A DNA stretch of 64,000 nucleotides, from the NCBI GenBank assembly GCA_030431255.1, contig JAUIJL010000004.1, positions 124,001 to 188,000 on the forward strand, read 5' to 3'. The translations under genes and the position numbers were made by a program. The notes beneath the pieces were generated by a model, which saw only the letters and a list, made by a program, of their open reading frames with translations, searched no databases and had not been told where the DNA came from. Position 1 is the stretch's first letter. Every line of letters starts with the position of its first letter. This document shows, piece after piece, positions 46,156 to 54,757 of the stretch. The stretch is from Thermoanaerobaculia bacterium (GTDB lineage: Bacteria > Acidobacteriota > Thermoanaerobaculia > Multivoradales > J023).

Positions 46156-48564
46156 ATGATCCGCCCATCCGTCTTCGCGTTTCTGCTTCTCGGCCTCTCG
46201 AGTCTCACGGCCTCCGCCGCGGATTGGCCGAATCATCGGGGTCCCGGTTTGGACGGCAGCTCGCCCGATGCCTCGCTTCCGGCCTCGGATTTCGACCTCG
46301 ACTTGGCGTGGAAACACGAGCTCGGGCCCGCCTATTCGGCAGTTTCCGTGGCCGGAGGCAAGGCCATCACTCTCTTTTCCGACGGCTCCCAGGACGTGGC
46401 GATCGCTTTCGACGCCCAAAGTGGCAAAGAGCTGTGGCGCACCCCCTTCGCCGAGACCTATCGCGGCCATGACGGCTCCACCGATGGACCCGTGGGGGCT
46501 CCGACCATCGACCGGGAACGGGTTTTCTTCGTCGGGCCCTTCGGCCATTTGGTCGCCTTGTCTCTGGCAGACGGCAGAACCCTTTGGAGCCGTCACCTGC
46601 CGAAAGACTTCAATTCGCCCACGCCGATCTACGGCTTTTCCGCCACCCCGGTCCGAATCGGAGATTCCCTGCTCTTGCAGGCCGGCGGCGATGCCCCGAA
46701 ATCGGTCATCGCTCTCGATCCAGCCACTGGGCACACCCAATGGTCCGTGGGTGACGACCGCTTCAACCATCCGTCGCCGGTTTACGTCACCCTCGGCGGC
46801 GAGCGGCTGTGGGTCTCGGTGGGCGCGTTTCAAGTCACCGCGATTCGCCCCGACACCGGCGAGCTCATGGTCAGCCATCGCCATAGCGAAAAACCGACTT
46901 TCGACCCCACTTATCCCCAAGCTCTGGGCCTCGGCGACGACCGAATCTTGTTGACCTTTTCCAACGAGGCGGTGCTTTACCGTTTGACCCACGACGGGTT
47001 GGAAGAGCTCTGGCGCAGCACGAGCCTGAAGGGCAGCACCGCGATTCCCGTGAGCCATGACGGTTTTCTCTACGGCTTCAACGGTCGATTCCTATCCTGT
47101 GTCGATGTCGAAACCGGCGAGCTGATTTGGAAATCCCGCCGACCCGGAGGACGTGGATTGATCCTGGTGGACGGCCACCTCTTCGTGCTCGGCTCCAGCG
47201 GTTGGCTGACCGCGATCGAAGCCACTCCCGAGGCCTATCGAGAGAAAGCCAAGATTCGTGTCTCGAGCTCCGGCGGTTATACCGCTCCAAGCTTTGCCGA
47301 TGGGCATATCTTCGTGCGCAACCTCACCGACATCGCCGCCGTTCGGATCATCGGGGCCGACTCCAAACCCGACTCCAAACCCGTTGCCCGGACCGAGGAA
47401 GCCGCCTCCCCGGCGACGCAAACCGCATTCGGCGCTTGGGTCGAGAAGGTTCAACAAACCACCGACCCGGAGGCCAAGGCTCGACGGATCGACACGTTCA
47501 TGGCCGAGACCCCCGACATCCCGCTGATCGAGGAGGAACGGTGGGTGCACTTTGTGTATCGCGGACCCGGCGAGGGCGTCTCGTTGGTCGGGCACATGCA
47601 ACAAGACCGCGACGTGGCCGAGCCCATGCGGCGCATTCCGGGCACGGACTTCTTCTATCGCACCTATGCTCTGGAGCCCGCGGGCCGGTGGCACTATCGG
47701 CTGCAAGTGGATTTCGAGGAGCCCATCCCCGATCCCCTCAACGATCGCCTGGCTCTGGGGGAGGTCCAGCCCCATTCCGAGCTGGTGATGCCCCAATTCC
47801 GAGATCCGAAACACATTCGAGAGCCGGCCGAGGGCATGCTGCGGGGTCGGCTGGAGCCTTTCCAGCTGGAAAGCAAGGCATACGGGCAGCCGATCGAGGT
47901 CCAGGTCTATTTGCCGGCCGGCTACGACTCGACGTCGCAATCTACGGACGAAGGACCGGCATATCCCGTGTTGGTGATCCCCAACGGCGACCTGTGGTTG
48001 AAGGCTGGGGCCCAAAACAGCCTGGACCATCTCATGGCCCAGAAGGACCCCAACCCCGGTATCCGACCGGCGTTGGTGGCTTTCATTCCCTTGGACGGCT
48101 GGGTGGGTGGCCAATGGGGCGGACGCGCCGTCCAGCTTATCGGCGAGGAGCTACCCCGTGCGCTGGAAGAAACGTATCGAACGGATCGATCGGCCGGCTC
48201 CTGGAGCCTGTGGACCGTCCAAGAGAAGGCGGCCATCGGGCTCGACATCCTGCGGACCTATCCCCGTTTCGGTCGCGCGGCCTTCCAATCTCCCAGCACC
48301 TATCGAGGCGAGCTGAAACCCCTACCCACCGACCGCGACCTACGCTTCTTCATCAGCTGGAGCCGCTACGAATCGAGATCTGCTGAAACCGGATTCGACG
48401 AGGCGCAGGCTGCCCGCGATCTGCGGGACGGTCTCAAAGGCCAAGGTTTCGAGGTCCAAGGCGGGGAATTCTCAGCCGGCCCGGGTTATCGCAGCTGGCG
48501 ACTCCAGACCGAGCAAATTCTGGAATTTCTATTGGCCAACGATGGCCGGGCCGACTCAAAATAG
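46156..48564 (+). CDS. Secreted PQQ-like beta-propeller fused to Fes-like esterase fold
   Basis: An 802-residue secreted protein. The signal peptide (1-20, cleavage before ADWPNHRGPGLDG) leads to a PQQ-like propeller of outer-membrane-lipoprotein BamB type (to about 425) with WRT/WSR blades. An Ig-like enterochelin-esterase N-terminal domain follows (about 460-560, RWVHFVYRGPGEGVSLVGHMQ), then an alpha/beta hydrolase-like domain. The usual nucleophile elbow GxSxGG is not found; its position reads AGSWSLWTVQEKAAIG, so esterase activity is unlikely or altered. The ATG at 46156 has AGGAAG upstream. It overlaps the convergent porin-like gene by nine bases. Confidence 0.85.
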   Translation: MIRPSVFAFLLLGLSSLTASAADWPNHRGPGLDGSSPDASLPASDFDLDLAWKHELGPAYSAVSVAGGKAITLFSDGSQDVAIAFDAQSGKELWRTPFAETYRGHDGSTDGPVGAPTIDRERVFFVGPFGHLVALSLADGRTLWSRHLPKDFNSPTPIYGFSATPVRIGDSLLLQAGGDAPKSVIALDPATGHTQWSVGDDRFNHPSPVYVTLGGERLWVSVGAFQVTAIRPDTGELMVSHRHSEKPTFDPTYPQALGLGDDRILLTFSNEAVLYRLTHDGLEELWRSTSLKGSTAIPVSHDGFLYGFNGRFLSCVDVETGELIWKSRRPGGRGLILVDGHLFVLGSSGWLTAIEATPEAYREKAKIRVSSSGGYTAPSFADGHIFVRNLTDIAAVRIIGADSKPDSKPVARTEEAASPATQTAFGAWVEKVQQTTDPEAKARRIDTFMAETPDIPLIEEERWVHFVYRGPGEGVSLVGHMQQDRDVAEPMRRIPGTDFFYRTYALEPAGRWHYRLQVDFEEPIPDPLNDRLALGEVQPHSELVMPQFRDPKHIREPAEGMLRGRLEPFQLESKAYGQPIEVQVYLPAGYDSTSQSTDEGPAYPVLVIPNGDLWLKAGAQNSLDHLMAQKDPNPGIRPALVAFIPLDGWVGGQWGGRAVQLIGEELPRALEETYRTDRSAGSWSLWTVQEKAAIGLDILRTYPRFGRAAFQSPSTYRGELKPLPTDRDLRFFISWSRYESRSAETGFDEAQAARDLRDGLKGQGFEVQGGEFSAGPGYRSWRLQTEQILEFLLANDGRADSK

Positions 48565-49956
48565 GTAGCGAAGCTCCAAGCTCAAGGTCCGGCCGTCGAC
48601 ATCGGGGCTTCCGTTGCCGACCGGGGAGATGGCGGCCGCGTCACGCCGAGCGTCGAGATCGACGATTTCCAGCGCCCAGCGCCACGGGCTTTCCACCGGC
48701 TGGAAGAAGAGCGCCAAGGTCCAAGCGCTGCCATCGCCGCCGTTGGGGTCGTCAGCCACCGAGCCGTCTCGATCCACGGTCTCGAAGGTATCCCAACGCA
48801 GGGTCGTCCTGAACGACTCTCGGCTGAAGGATGCCAACAGAAAACCCGCTTCAAAATCGGCGTCCACGTGAGCTTGGTCCAGCTTCCCCATGCCCGTCCG
48901 ACCCCACATCCACTCGGCCACCCAATCCCAGGTACCGCTACCGTTCGTCAAGGAACGGTCGACTCCCACGGTGTAGAAACGGGTGTCCCAGGCATATTGC
49001 CCGTCGTGCAGCTCTCGATCTCCCTGATTGTCGTAGCCGCTGAGCCGCAGCGCGCCGGTTTCGCCGAATCGATACGTCAAGGTAGATGCCCAGCCCAATC
49101 GTCCGTCGAGATCCGAGCCGAAGGGCTGGGTGCCTGCATCTTGTTGAGGCTCGAAACCGCCACCCGGCTCCAAACCGGGCAACGGCGGCAGGGGCAAGGT
49201 CTCGTTGAAGACCGTCAGCCGGTCCCCCATGGCCCAGCCGCGCCAGGCGAGCAACGTTCCGGCCGTGTCGTTGCCGCCGAAGGTCGCCACCGTCCAGGAT
49301 AGGTTGTCGACGTCACCCACCGCCCATTGGTACGAAGCTTCGACGCCGGTCAGGCGAACCTCCTCGCCGATCCACGAGTTGAGCGCGGAGAACGTCAGAG
49401 TGTAGGGCGAGGCCCACGCCACATCGATGTTTTCCCGGGAGGTGGGCATCAAGAAATGGCCGAAGCGAAAACGCAGACGATCGGCCGAAGCCAAGGTCGG
49501 CTCCAGCTCCAAGAACGCCTCGACCACCCCCGCCGGCTCACCCACATCCCCCGGTCCTGCCAGCTCGTCCGGCTCCGCCCGGGCCGTGCCGTGGAGATAG
49601 GCACTAACCAGGGTCGACGGGCGCCAATCCAGGGTCAGATCCGCGCGTCCCAGGGCGTAGAGCTCGGCGCTATCGATCGACGCCGGGTCCGAGCTCAAGT
49701 CCAAGCGGCCGAATCCGCCGTCACGCCAAGATGGGGTCCCCTCCCCCTGGGTGACCCGTGCCGCGACCTGACCCTTGAGCTCGAGGGAATCGGCCCAAGC
49801 CCGGGTGCCGACGCCGGTGAGCCCCAAGGCCGACACGCAGACACCGATCATCGATCTGAGGATCCATGTGCCGAACTGCCACTGATGAATCTGTTGCCAC
49901 TGATCGCCCTGTTGCCGCTGGAAAAGGAGTTTATGAGGCCAACAACATCTCAACAT
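48556..49956 (-). CDS. Porin-like outer-membrane beta-barrel protein
   Basis: A 466-residue protein with an unusually long N-region ahead of a signal peptide (hydrophobic core MIGVCVSALGLTGVGTRAWADS around residues 36-56). The mature part consists of amphipathic strands separated by Asp/Gly-rich turns and ends in LELRYLF, the aromatic end typical of barrel insertion. I cannot assign a specific porin family or substrate. The ATG at 49956 has GAGGG six to ten bases upstream; the first in-frame ATG at 49986 and the later one at 49851 do not. Confidence 0.7.
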   Translation of the reverse strand: MLRCCWPHKLLFQRQQGDQWQQIHQWQFGTWILRSMIGVCVSALGLTGVGTRAWADSLELKGQVAARVTQGEGTPSWRDGGFGRLDLSSDPASIDSAELYALGRADLTLDWRPSTLVSAYLHGTARAEPDELAGPGDVGEPAGVVEAFLELEPTLASADRLRFRFGHFLMPTSRENIDVAWASPYTLTFSALNSWIGEEVRLTGVEASYQWAVGDVDNLSWTVATFGGNDTAGTLLAWRGWAMGDRLTVFNETLPLPPLPGLEPGGGFEPQQDAGTQPFGSDLDGRLGWASTLTYRFGETGALRLSGYDNQGDRELHDGQYAWDTRFYTVGVDRSLTNGSGTWDWVAEWMWGRTGMGKLDQAHVDADFEAGFLLASFSRESFRTTLRWDTFETVDRDGSVADDPNGGDGSAWTLALFFQPVESPWRWALEIVDLDARRDAAAISPVGNGSPDVDGRTLSLELRYLF

Positions 49957-50148
49957 CGCACCCTCGTGCTTAAGTGCATCGGACATAAGTACATGAAATT
50001 CGCCGACCAGCTCGACGGTTAATTGGGCCGAAGGGCCGAGCTCTCTCGAGATTTCAATTTTTCCGCAATCGCCGCGGATGCTCGGTGGCCGGGAGCTTCG
50101 TTACAATGCGCCCCTGACCGATCTTAAGGCCCAACCCGGGAGAAACCC

Positions 50149-51171
50149 ATGAGCCCCGAAAACGAATCGCCGGCAATTGACGACAACCCGCTTTCCACCG
50201 AGCTTACGCGCACCACGGGAATTGAGATTCCCCTAATCTGCGGCGCCATGTATCCATGCAGCAATCCAGAGCTGGTGGCGGCGGTCTCCGAAGCCGGCGG
50301 CATGGGTATCGTGCAGCCGCTGTCCCTTGTCTACGTGCACGGGCACGAATTCCGCGCCGGCATGCAGCTGATCCGCAAGCTGACCTCGAAACCCGTCGGC
50401 CTGAACGTCATCGTCGAAAAGTCGTCCAAGGTCTATCTGGAACGCATGCAGCGTTATGTGGACGAATCCATTGAAGAAGGGGTTCGTTTCTTCGTCACCT
50501 CCCTGGGCAATCCCCGCTGGGTGGTGGAAAAGGCCCACGCGGTGGGCGGTTTGGTCTACCACGATGTGGTCAACCGGAAATGGGCCCAAAAAGCCATCGA
50601 CAACGGGGTCGACGGCATCATCGGCGTCAATCAGCGAGCCGGGGGCCACGCCGGCGACCACAGCGCCGAGCAGCTCTTCGAGGATCTCGGGGATTTGGGT
50701 GTGCCCCTGGTGGCCGCCGGTGGCATCGGTGACGAGCAAGATTTCGTCAATGTGATGGCCATGGGCTATGCCGGTGTGCAAATGGGCACCCGCTTCATCG
50801 CCACCCGCGAATGCAACTCCCATCAAGACTACAAAAAAGCCATCGTCGACGCCGACGAAGAGGACATCGTGCTCACCGAGCGTCTCACCGGCGTGCCCGT
50901 GGCGGTGATCCGGACTCCCCACCTGGACCGCGTGGGTTATAAAGCCGGTCCCATCGCCCGCTGGATGCTGCGCGGCCACAAAACCAAGCATTGGATGCGC
51001 ATGCTCTACTCGCTCCAAAGCTTCTGGAAGCTCAAGAAAAGCGCCAAACGCAGCTACTCGTCGAAAGATTTCCTGCAAGCGGGCAAAAGCGTGCACGGCA
51101 TCCACGACATCGAGCCCGCGGGCGACATCGTCCGCCGATTCGCCGACGCTCTAAAGAACGCTCGAGCCTAG
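50149..51171 (+). CDS. Nitronate monooxygenase-like FMN enzyme (second copy)
   Basis: A 340-residue TIM-barrel flavoprotein of the NMO family, a paralogue of the 17636-18616 gene. The N-terminal IPLICGAMYPCSNPELVAAVSEAGGMG motif, YHDVVNRKWAQKAIDNGVDGII, GQRAGGHAGDH-like NQRAGGHAGDHSAEQLFEDL and MAMGYAGVQMGTRFI match the family. The C-terminal 70 residues are basic and unlike the first copy. GGGAGAAACCC precedes the ATG. It is the last gene before the AAA/DarTG cluster on the same strand. Confidence 0.88.
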   Translation: MSPENESPAIDDNPLSTELTRTTGIEIPLICGAMYPCSNPELVAAVSEAGGMGIVQPLSLVYVHGHEFRAGMQLIRKLTSKPVGLNVIVEKSSKVYLERMQRYVDESIEEGVRFFVTSLGNPRWVVEKAHAVGGLVYHDVVNRKWAQKAIDNGVDGIIGVNQRAGGHAGDHSAEQLFEDLGDLGVPLVAAGGIGDEQDFVNVMAMGYAGVQMGTRFIATRECNSHQDYKKAIVDADEEDIVLTERLTGVPVAVIRTPHLDRVGYKAGPIARWMLRGHKTKHWMRMLYSLQSFWKLKKSAKRSYSSKDFLQAGKSVHGIHDIEPAGDIVRRFADALKNARA

Positions 51172-51240
51172 CTCGAGCTCAAAAGCACAGGGATCGACGG
51201 GTTTTCCAGTGGCTTCAGGACCCTGGGATAAGATCCGTCC

Positions 51241-52851
51241 ATGGCACGACGCTTCTTCAACACCTCCGGTCCCTGCCGGCCTGAACGGCACTACATGCTA
51301 CCCGCCGAGAAGCGGGTAGCGAGCCTTCGACCGCTGATCGACGATGAGGAATACTTCGTCCTGCACGCTCCTCGCCAAGTGGGCAAGACCACCTCTCTTC
51401 GAGCCTTGGCCGAGGCGTTGACCGCCGAGGGCACCTACGCCACTTTGCACACCAGCTGTGAAACCGGCCAGAAGCTGATTCCCGATCTAAACGGCTCCAT
51501 ACAGGCCATCCTCGATTCCCTGGTCTCCTTCGCCCAGAAGTTTCTCGCCCCGGAGCTGCGGCCACCGGCCATTGATCGAAATATGGTGCCGGAATCTCGA
51601 CTGTACGATCTGCTGAGCCGATGGTCGAAACAATGCCCCCGACCCGTGGTGCTCTTTCTCGATGAAATCGACGCCCTCTACGACGACGCGCTGATTTCCG
51701 TCTTGCGCCAGCTACGAAACGGATTCCAGCTTCGGCCTGACGATTTTCCCCACTCCGTCGCCTTGGTCGGCTTGCGGGACGTACGCGATTACAAAATCAT
51801 CGCCCGGGGCGAGCACGCCACCCTCGGCACGGCGTCGCCCTTCAACATCAAAAGCGATTCCCTGCGCTTGCCCAACTTTACCGCCGACGAGGTCGCCGAG
51901 CTCTACCAGCAGCACACCGACGCTACCGGCCAAGCCTTCACCGATGAGGTCAAGGCCGCCGCTTTTGAGCTGACCCGCGGTCAGCCCTGGCTGGTCAACG
52001 CCTTGGCCCGCCAATTGATCGACACGGTCGTGCCGGATCGATCCCGGGAGATCAGCACCGACCACCTTCTCGTCGCCAAGGAGATCCTCATCCGTCGTCG
52101 CGACACCCATCTCGACTCTCTCCTGGATCGCCTACGGGAGCAGCGGGTTCGTCGAGTGCTGGAGCCGATCCTGGCGGGCGAGCTTCCCGACGACGACGTC
52201 TTCAACGACGACCTTCAATTTGCCAGAGACCTGGGGCTCGTGGAGATGGGAGAGAGTGGGCTCGAAATCGCCAATCCCATCTATCGAGAGATCATCCCGC
52301 GGGCCTTAACCTCCGTCGCCGAGCACTACATTCCCATGCGCCGTGCGTCCTACATCCAATCGGACGGACGTTTGGATTGGCCGGCTTTGCTTGATGGATT
52401 CGTCGCTTTTTGGAAGCAAAACGCCGAGTGGATGCTCCGCCGGCAGCCCTACTCCGAAGCCGCCGCCCAGCTGGTGTTCATGGCCTTCTTGCACCGCTTG
52501 GTCAACGGCATCGAGATCGGGCCCGAAACCCTCGATGCAAGCTCCACCGTCGCCACCGTCGACCGCGAATTCGCCGTCGGCAGCGGACGGGTGGATTTGA
52601 TGATCCGCTGGCCCGTCAGCGGGCAGACCACCCAACGCTTCGCCGTCGAGCTCAAAGTCCGTCGCGACAAAGCCGGAGATCCGCTCCAAACCGGCCTCGA
52701 CCAGCTCTCCGACTACCTGGACCGCCTCCAGCTAGACACCGGCACCCTGATCCTCTTCGACCTACGAGCCGACGCCCCGCCCATGGAAGAGCGCTGCTCC
52801 CAAGAGGCCCTGGACCATCGAGGACGAGCGCTGACGGTCTTGCGGGTGTAA
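51241..52851 (+). CDS. AAA-like ATPase fused to a PD-(D/E)XK nuclease-like domain
   Basis: A 536-residue protein. The N-terminal ATPase (about 15-330) has Walker A APRQVGKTT (43-51) and Walker B VVLFLDEID (D141, E142); it is of the STAND/archaeal-type AAA family rather than AAA+. A winged-helix-like region follows, then a C-terminal domain with D452 (GRVDLMI) and E470-x-K472 (FAVELKVRRD), matching the PD-(D/E)XK nuclease core. Related proteins are widespread and often mobile, with a suspected defence role. It lies 57 bases ahead of darT. Confidence 0.88.
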   Translation: MARRFFNTSGPCRPERHYMLPAEKRVASLRPLIDDEEYFVLHAPRQVGKTTSLRALAEALTAEGTYATLHTSCETGQKLIPDLNGSIQAILDSLVSFAQKFLAPELRPPAIDRNMVPESRLYDLLSRWSKQCPRPVVLFLDEIDALYDDALISVLRQLRNGFQLRPDDFPHSVALVGLRDVRDYKIIARGEHATLGTASPFNIKSDSLRLPNFTADEVAELYQQHTDATGQAFTDEVKAAAFELTRGQPWLVNALARQLIDTVVPDRSREISTDHLLVAKEILIRRRDTHLDSLLDRLREQRVRRVLEPILAGELPDDDVFNDDLQFARDLGLVEMGESGLEIANPIYREIIPRALTSVAEHYIPMRRASYIQSDGRLDWPALLDGFVAFWKQNAEWMLRRQPYSEAAAQLVFMAFLHRLVNGIEIGPETLDASSTVATVDREFAVGSGRVDLMIRWPVSGQTTQRFAVELKVRRDKAGDPLQTGLDQLSDYLDRLQLDTGTLILFDLRADAPPMEERCSQEALDHRGRALTVLRV

Positions 52852-52908
52852 ACAGTGGTTGCAATCCGAGAGATCGGCAGACTTGGTGTAGTGAGGATCA
52901 TCTAAGAG

Positions 52909-53553
52909 ATGCCCAAGCCGCTCGCTGAAGTCCTCACCCCCGAAAATGGTCTGATATTCAGAGTCACCCACATCAAAAATCTACCGTGGGTGCTTCGCAA
53001 TGGGCTCCACTGTCAGAGGTCCAATGCTCGCGATGAGGAATTTGTGTCGATCGGCGATCCGGAGCTGATTCTCAAGAGAACCAGTCGAGCAGTACCCATA
53101 CCGCCCGGTGGTTCCCTCAACGACTATGTACCCTTCTATTTCACGCCTCGTTCGCCCATGCTGTTGAACATCAAGACGGGTCGAGGCGTGTCCAAAAGAT
53201 CCAATGACGAGCTCATCTTCTTGGTCAGCTCCTTGACAAGGTTGGAAGGGCTACCTTTCGTCTTCACTGATTCTCACGCCTATCTACAAACCGCTCGCTT
53301 CGAGTCAGAACTGTCCGCGCTCGGCCGGATCGACTGGAACTTGCTCCAGAGAAGCGATTTTCAGCGAAATCCTGAGGATCCTCTAAAACTAGAGCGCTAT
53401 CAGGCAGAGGCTCTCATTCACCGCCATTTTCCGGTCGACTTGCTGTGGGCTGTTGCCTGTCACTCGGAAGAAGTTAGGGGTAAAGTGAACGAACAGATTC
53501 GGCGCTGCGACCTAGACCTGAGAGCTCTCGTTCGACCCAACTGGTATTTCTAA
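52909..53553 (+). CDS. darT: DNA ADP-ribosyltransferase toxin
   Basis: A 214-residue DarT. The NAD+-binding start IFRVTHIKNLPWVLRNGLHC, the ADP-ribosyl-turn region YVPFYFTPRSPML, and the catalytic Glu E167 in YQAEALIHR are the family signatures. DarT modifies single-stranded DNA bases with ADP-ribose and is toxic unless neutralised by DarG. Start ATG has only a short AAGAG. TAATG overlap ties it to darG. Confidence 0.93.
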   Translation: MPKPLAEVLTPENGLIFRVTHIKNLPWVLRNGLHCQRSNARDEEFVSIGDPELILKRTSRAVPIPPGGSLNDYVPFYFTPRSPMLLNIKTGRGVSKRSNDELIFLVSSLTRLEGLPFVFTDSHAYLQTARFESELSALGRIDWNLLQRSDFQRNPEDPLKLERYQAEALIHRHFPVDLLWAVACHSEEVRGKVNEQIRRCDLDLRALVRPNWYF

Positions 53554-54638
53554 TGCTGACCTACACTCAAGGCAATCTTCTGGAAGCCGGCACCTCGGCC
53601 CTCGTGAACACGGTCAATACGGTGGGAGTCATGGGCAAAGGTATCGCTCTCATGTTCAAGGAGGCCTTTCCGGAGAACTTCAAGCGATATGCGGCGGCCT
53701 GCAAATCGGGAGAGGTGCAAGTCGGCAAAATGTTCGTCACGGAAGGACCGGCGCTGAATGGTCCTCGATGGATCGTGAACTTCCCCACCAAAAAGCATTG
53801 GCGGAATCCGACCCAAATTGAATGGGTGCGCGAAGGATTGAAGGACCTGCGAGAAGTGATCTTGAACAACAAGATGGCTTCGATCGCAATTCCGCCACTA
53901 GGCTGCGGCAATGGTGGCCTGGAGTGGCATGCCGTGCGGTCCATGATCGAGGATGCTTTCGGAGATCTTGCCGAAGTCGATGTGGTCGTCTATGAGCCGA
54001 CGAAGAAATACCAAAACGTCGCCAAACGGGAAGGTGTCCAAAAGCTGACTCCACCCCGCGCGTTGATCGCCGAGCTCATTCGACGATATTGGATTTTGGG
54101 TTTGGATTGCACCCTGCTCGAAGTGCAGAAATTGGCCTGGTTCTTGGAACAAGAGATCGTCGCCCGAGGACTCAAGAATTCCCTGGACCTACGATTTGTC
54201 GCTCATCGATACGGCCCCTACTCCGACCGTTTGCGACATCTTCTCGATCGTCTGGACGGCAGCTATCTCCATTCCGAGGTGCGCATTGCGGACGCGAAAC
54301 CCACGGACCTGATCTTCTTCAATACGGAAAAACGCGAAAGGGTCGAGCTCTATCTCCGTTCAGAAGCTTCGGACTATGCCGAGGTCTTGACGGCGGCAGC
54401 GGATCGAATCGACGGCTTTGAGTCGCCCTTCGGTCTGGAGCTGCTGGCGACCGTGGATTGGTTGATCAAGAAGGAGCATCGGCGCCCGGAGCCGGCGGAT
54501 ATCAAAGCCGGATTGGCGAGCTGGCAGGGTGGCAACGGGGCGGCCGAAAGGAAGCTCAGTCTCTTCGACGATCGATCCTTGCAGATCGCTCTCAATCGCT
54601 TGGCTCCCGGCGGCTCAACGGCTGCCGACATCCACTAA
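53553..54638 (+). CDS. darG: DNA ADP-ribosyl glycohydrolase antitoxin
   Basis: A 361-residue antitoxin. The N-terminal macro domain (1-155) has the ADP-ribose loop VNTVGVMGKGIALMFK and K80 in FPTKKHWRNP, the lysine that in characterised DarG removes ADP-ribose from DNA. The C-terminal part (about 165-360) is a helical DUF4065-like or toxin-binding domain. The ATG overlaps the darT TAA. The gene is followed by a strong terminator. Confidence 0.93.
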   Translation: MLTYTQGNLLEAGTSALVNTVNTVGVMGKGIALMFKEAFPENFKRYAAACKSGEVQVGKMFVTEGPALNGPRWIVNFPTKKHWRNPTQIEWVREGLKDLREVILNNKMASIAIPPLGCGNGGLEWHAVRSMIEDAFGDLAEVDVVVYEPTKKYQNVAKREGVQKLTPPRALIAELIRRYWILGLDCTLLEVQKLAWFLEQEIVARGLKNSLDLRFVAHRYGPYSDRLRHLLDRLDGSYLHSEVRIADAKPTDLIFFNTEKRERVELYLRSEASDYAEVLTAAADRIDGFESPFGLELLATVDWLIKKEHRRPEPADIKAGLASWQGGNGAAERKLSLFDDRSLQIALNRLAPGGSTAADIH

Positions 54639-54692
54639 GCCAAATCTGATCGGCTGACGCGAGCATCACGCGGCCTGCCAATTCTCCCCATG

Positions 54693-54744
54693 AAACTAAA
54701 AACGGGCCGGAAAGCGACGTGTCGCTCTCCGGCCCGAGGTTTTT
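54693..54744. terminator. Bidirectional rho-independent terminator
   Basis: CGGGCCGG (54703-54710) pairs with CCGGCCCG (54729-54736), with an inner AGCGAC/GTCGCT stem. An A-run (54698-54702) stands on the left and a T-run (54740-54744) on the right, so it can end transcription from darG and from the minus-strand gene. Confidence 0.9.
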
Positions 54745-54757
54745 CGCTGCTCCGTGA

